In this document: piece by piece, positions 16,777-16,952 of the stretch
Position numbering within the stretch: the first letter of the stretch is position 1
Layout of the letters: every line of letters begins with the position of its first letter
Source: Akkermansia sp.
GTDB taxonomy: Bacteria > Verrucomicrobiota > Verrucomicrobiia > Verrucomicrobiales > Akkermansiaceae
Direction of reading: 5' to 3'
Length of the DNA: 16,952 nt
Assembly: GCA_020047775.1 (NCBI GenBank)
Contig: JAIFNK010000200.1
Location: 13,295 to 30,246 of the forward strand
Translations under genes and position numbers: made by a program
The notes under the pieces: generated by a model
What the model saw: only the letters and a program-made list of their open reading frames with translations
Told to the model about the DNA's origin: nothing
Databases searched by the model: none

Positions 16777-16952
16777 AGTCGAGCTCCTTTCTGCGAGGGC
16801 GCGGGCGGGCGGTCGTCGGTCGGCCAGACGCCGCGAGTGCGCGCGGCGATGTAGCGGTGGAACAGCCAGACGGGCATTTCCAAATGGCTGAGCCGGCCGG
16901 GCTGCCAGGTGCGCGATGCGAAGCCGCGCTGGACGGCGGTGCACGCTTCCAT
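16773..16952 (-). CDS. Short unrecognised ORF at the right edge, possibly the C-terminus of a longer gene
   Basis: An open frame enters from the right edge, where the outermost codon is ATG, and ends at TGA overlapping the GFA gene start. The visible 59 residues include GFASRTWQPGRLSHLEMPVW and LFHRYIAARTRGVWP, then a proline-rich tail ending KGARL. There is no signal peptide or TM segment. It is either a complete 59-residue protein or, more likely, the end of a larger one; the sequence outside the window decides this. I do not recognise the family. The overlap of its stop with the GFA start makes a real, translated gene likely. Confidence 0.55.
   Translation of the reverse strand: MEACTAVQRGFASRTWQPGRLSHLEMPVWLFHRYIAARTRGVWPTDDRPPAPSQKGARL
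16784..16790 (-). promoter_or_regulatory. Shine-Dalgarno of the GFA-family gene
   Basis: AAAGGAG on the minus strand, 7 bases before the GTG at 16776. It is the only strong ribosome binding site that I found in the window. It decides the GTG start over longer in-frame options. Confidence 0.7.

Overview
The window looks like a stretch of chromosome from a GC-rich Gram-negative bacterium, probably a member of the Verrucomicrobiota (Luteolibacter/Haloferula-like). This placement is an inference. It rests on the protein character, such as the sigma-factor partner with its N-terminal RPEEGYW..F segment and the secreted family GH2 beta-galactosidase, on the scarcity of Shine-Dalgarno sequences, and on short palindromic repeats between and inside genes. 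No rRNA, tRNA, CRISPR array, transposase or phage gene was seen.

Left part (1-2817). A truncated single-pass membrane protein and a tandem SH3-like protein lie on the minus strand. A plus-strand trio diverges from them: an ECF-type sigma factor, a one-TM protein that is probably its anti-sigma partner, and a lipoprotein with an HtrA-like protease fold plus PDZ domain. That last protein has lost all three catalytic triad residues. The trio resembles an envelope-stress sensing module in which the usual protease has become a pseudo-protease.

Centre and right part (2822-16952). Everything is on the minus strand and tightly packed. In transcription order (right to left) the first cluster is a short ORF at the edge, a GFA/CENP-V zinc protein, a SUMF1-fold protein without the catalytic cysteine region, and a sugar-isomerase-like TIM barrel. 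The second cluster is a NikR-like regulator, two DUF1989 proteins (UAAP1 and UAAP2), a biotin-dependent urea-carboxylase-family enzyme and allophanate hydrolase. Then come the Sua5 threonylcarbamoyl-AMP synthase and a 1263-residue secreted GH2 beta-galactosidase.

The second cluster is the most interesting part. Carboxylases that travel with the two DUF1989 proteins have been shown in other bacteria to act on guanidine: guanidine carboxylase makes carboxyguanidine, the DUF1989 pair deiminates it to allophanate, and allophanate hydrolase releases ammonia. This window therefore probably encodes nickel-free guanidine (possibly urea) nitrogen assimilation. Its regulator is a NikR homologue that aligns without gaps to the E. 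coli NikR metal domain but keeps only one of the four nickel ligands. A NikR-type operator half-site pair with the canonical N16 spacing lies just upstream. The carboxylase gene is also associated with three palindromic repeats: one in its leader, one translated inside the protein, and one that supplies its last eleven residues.
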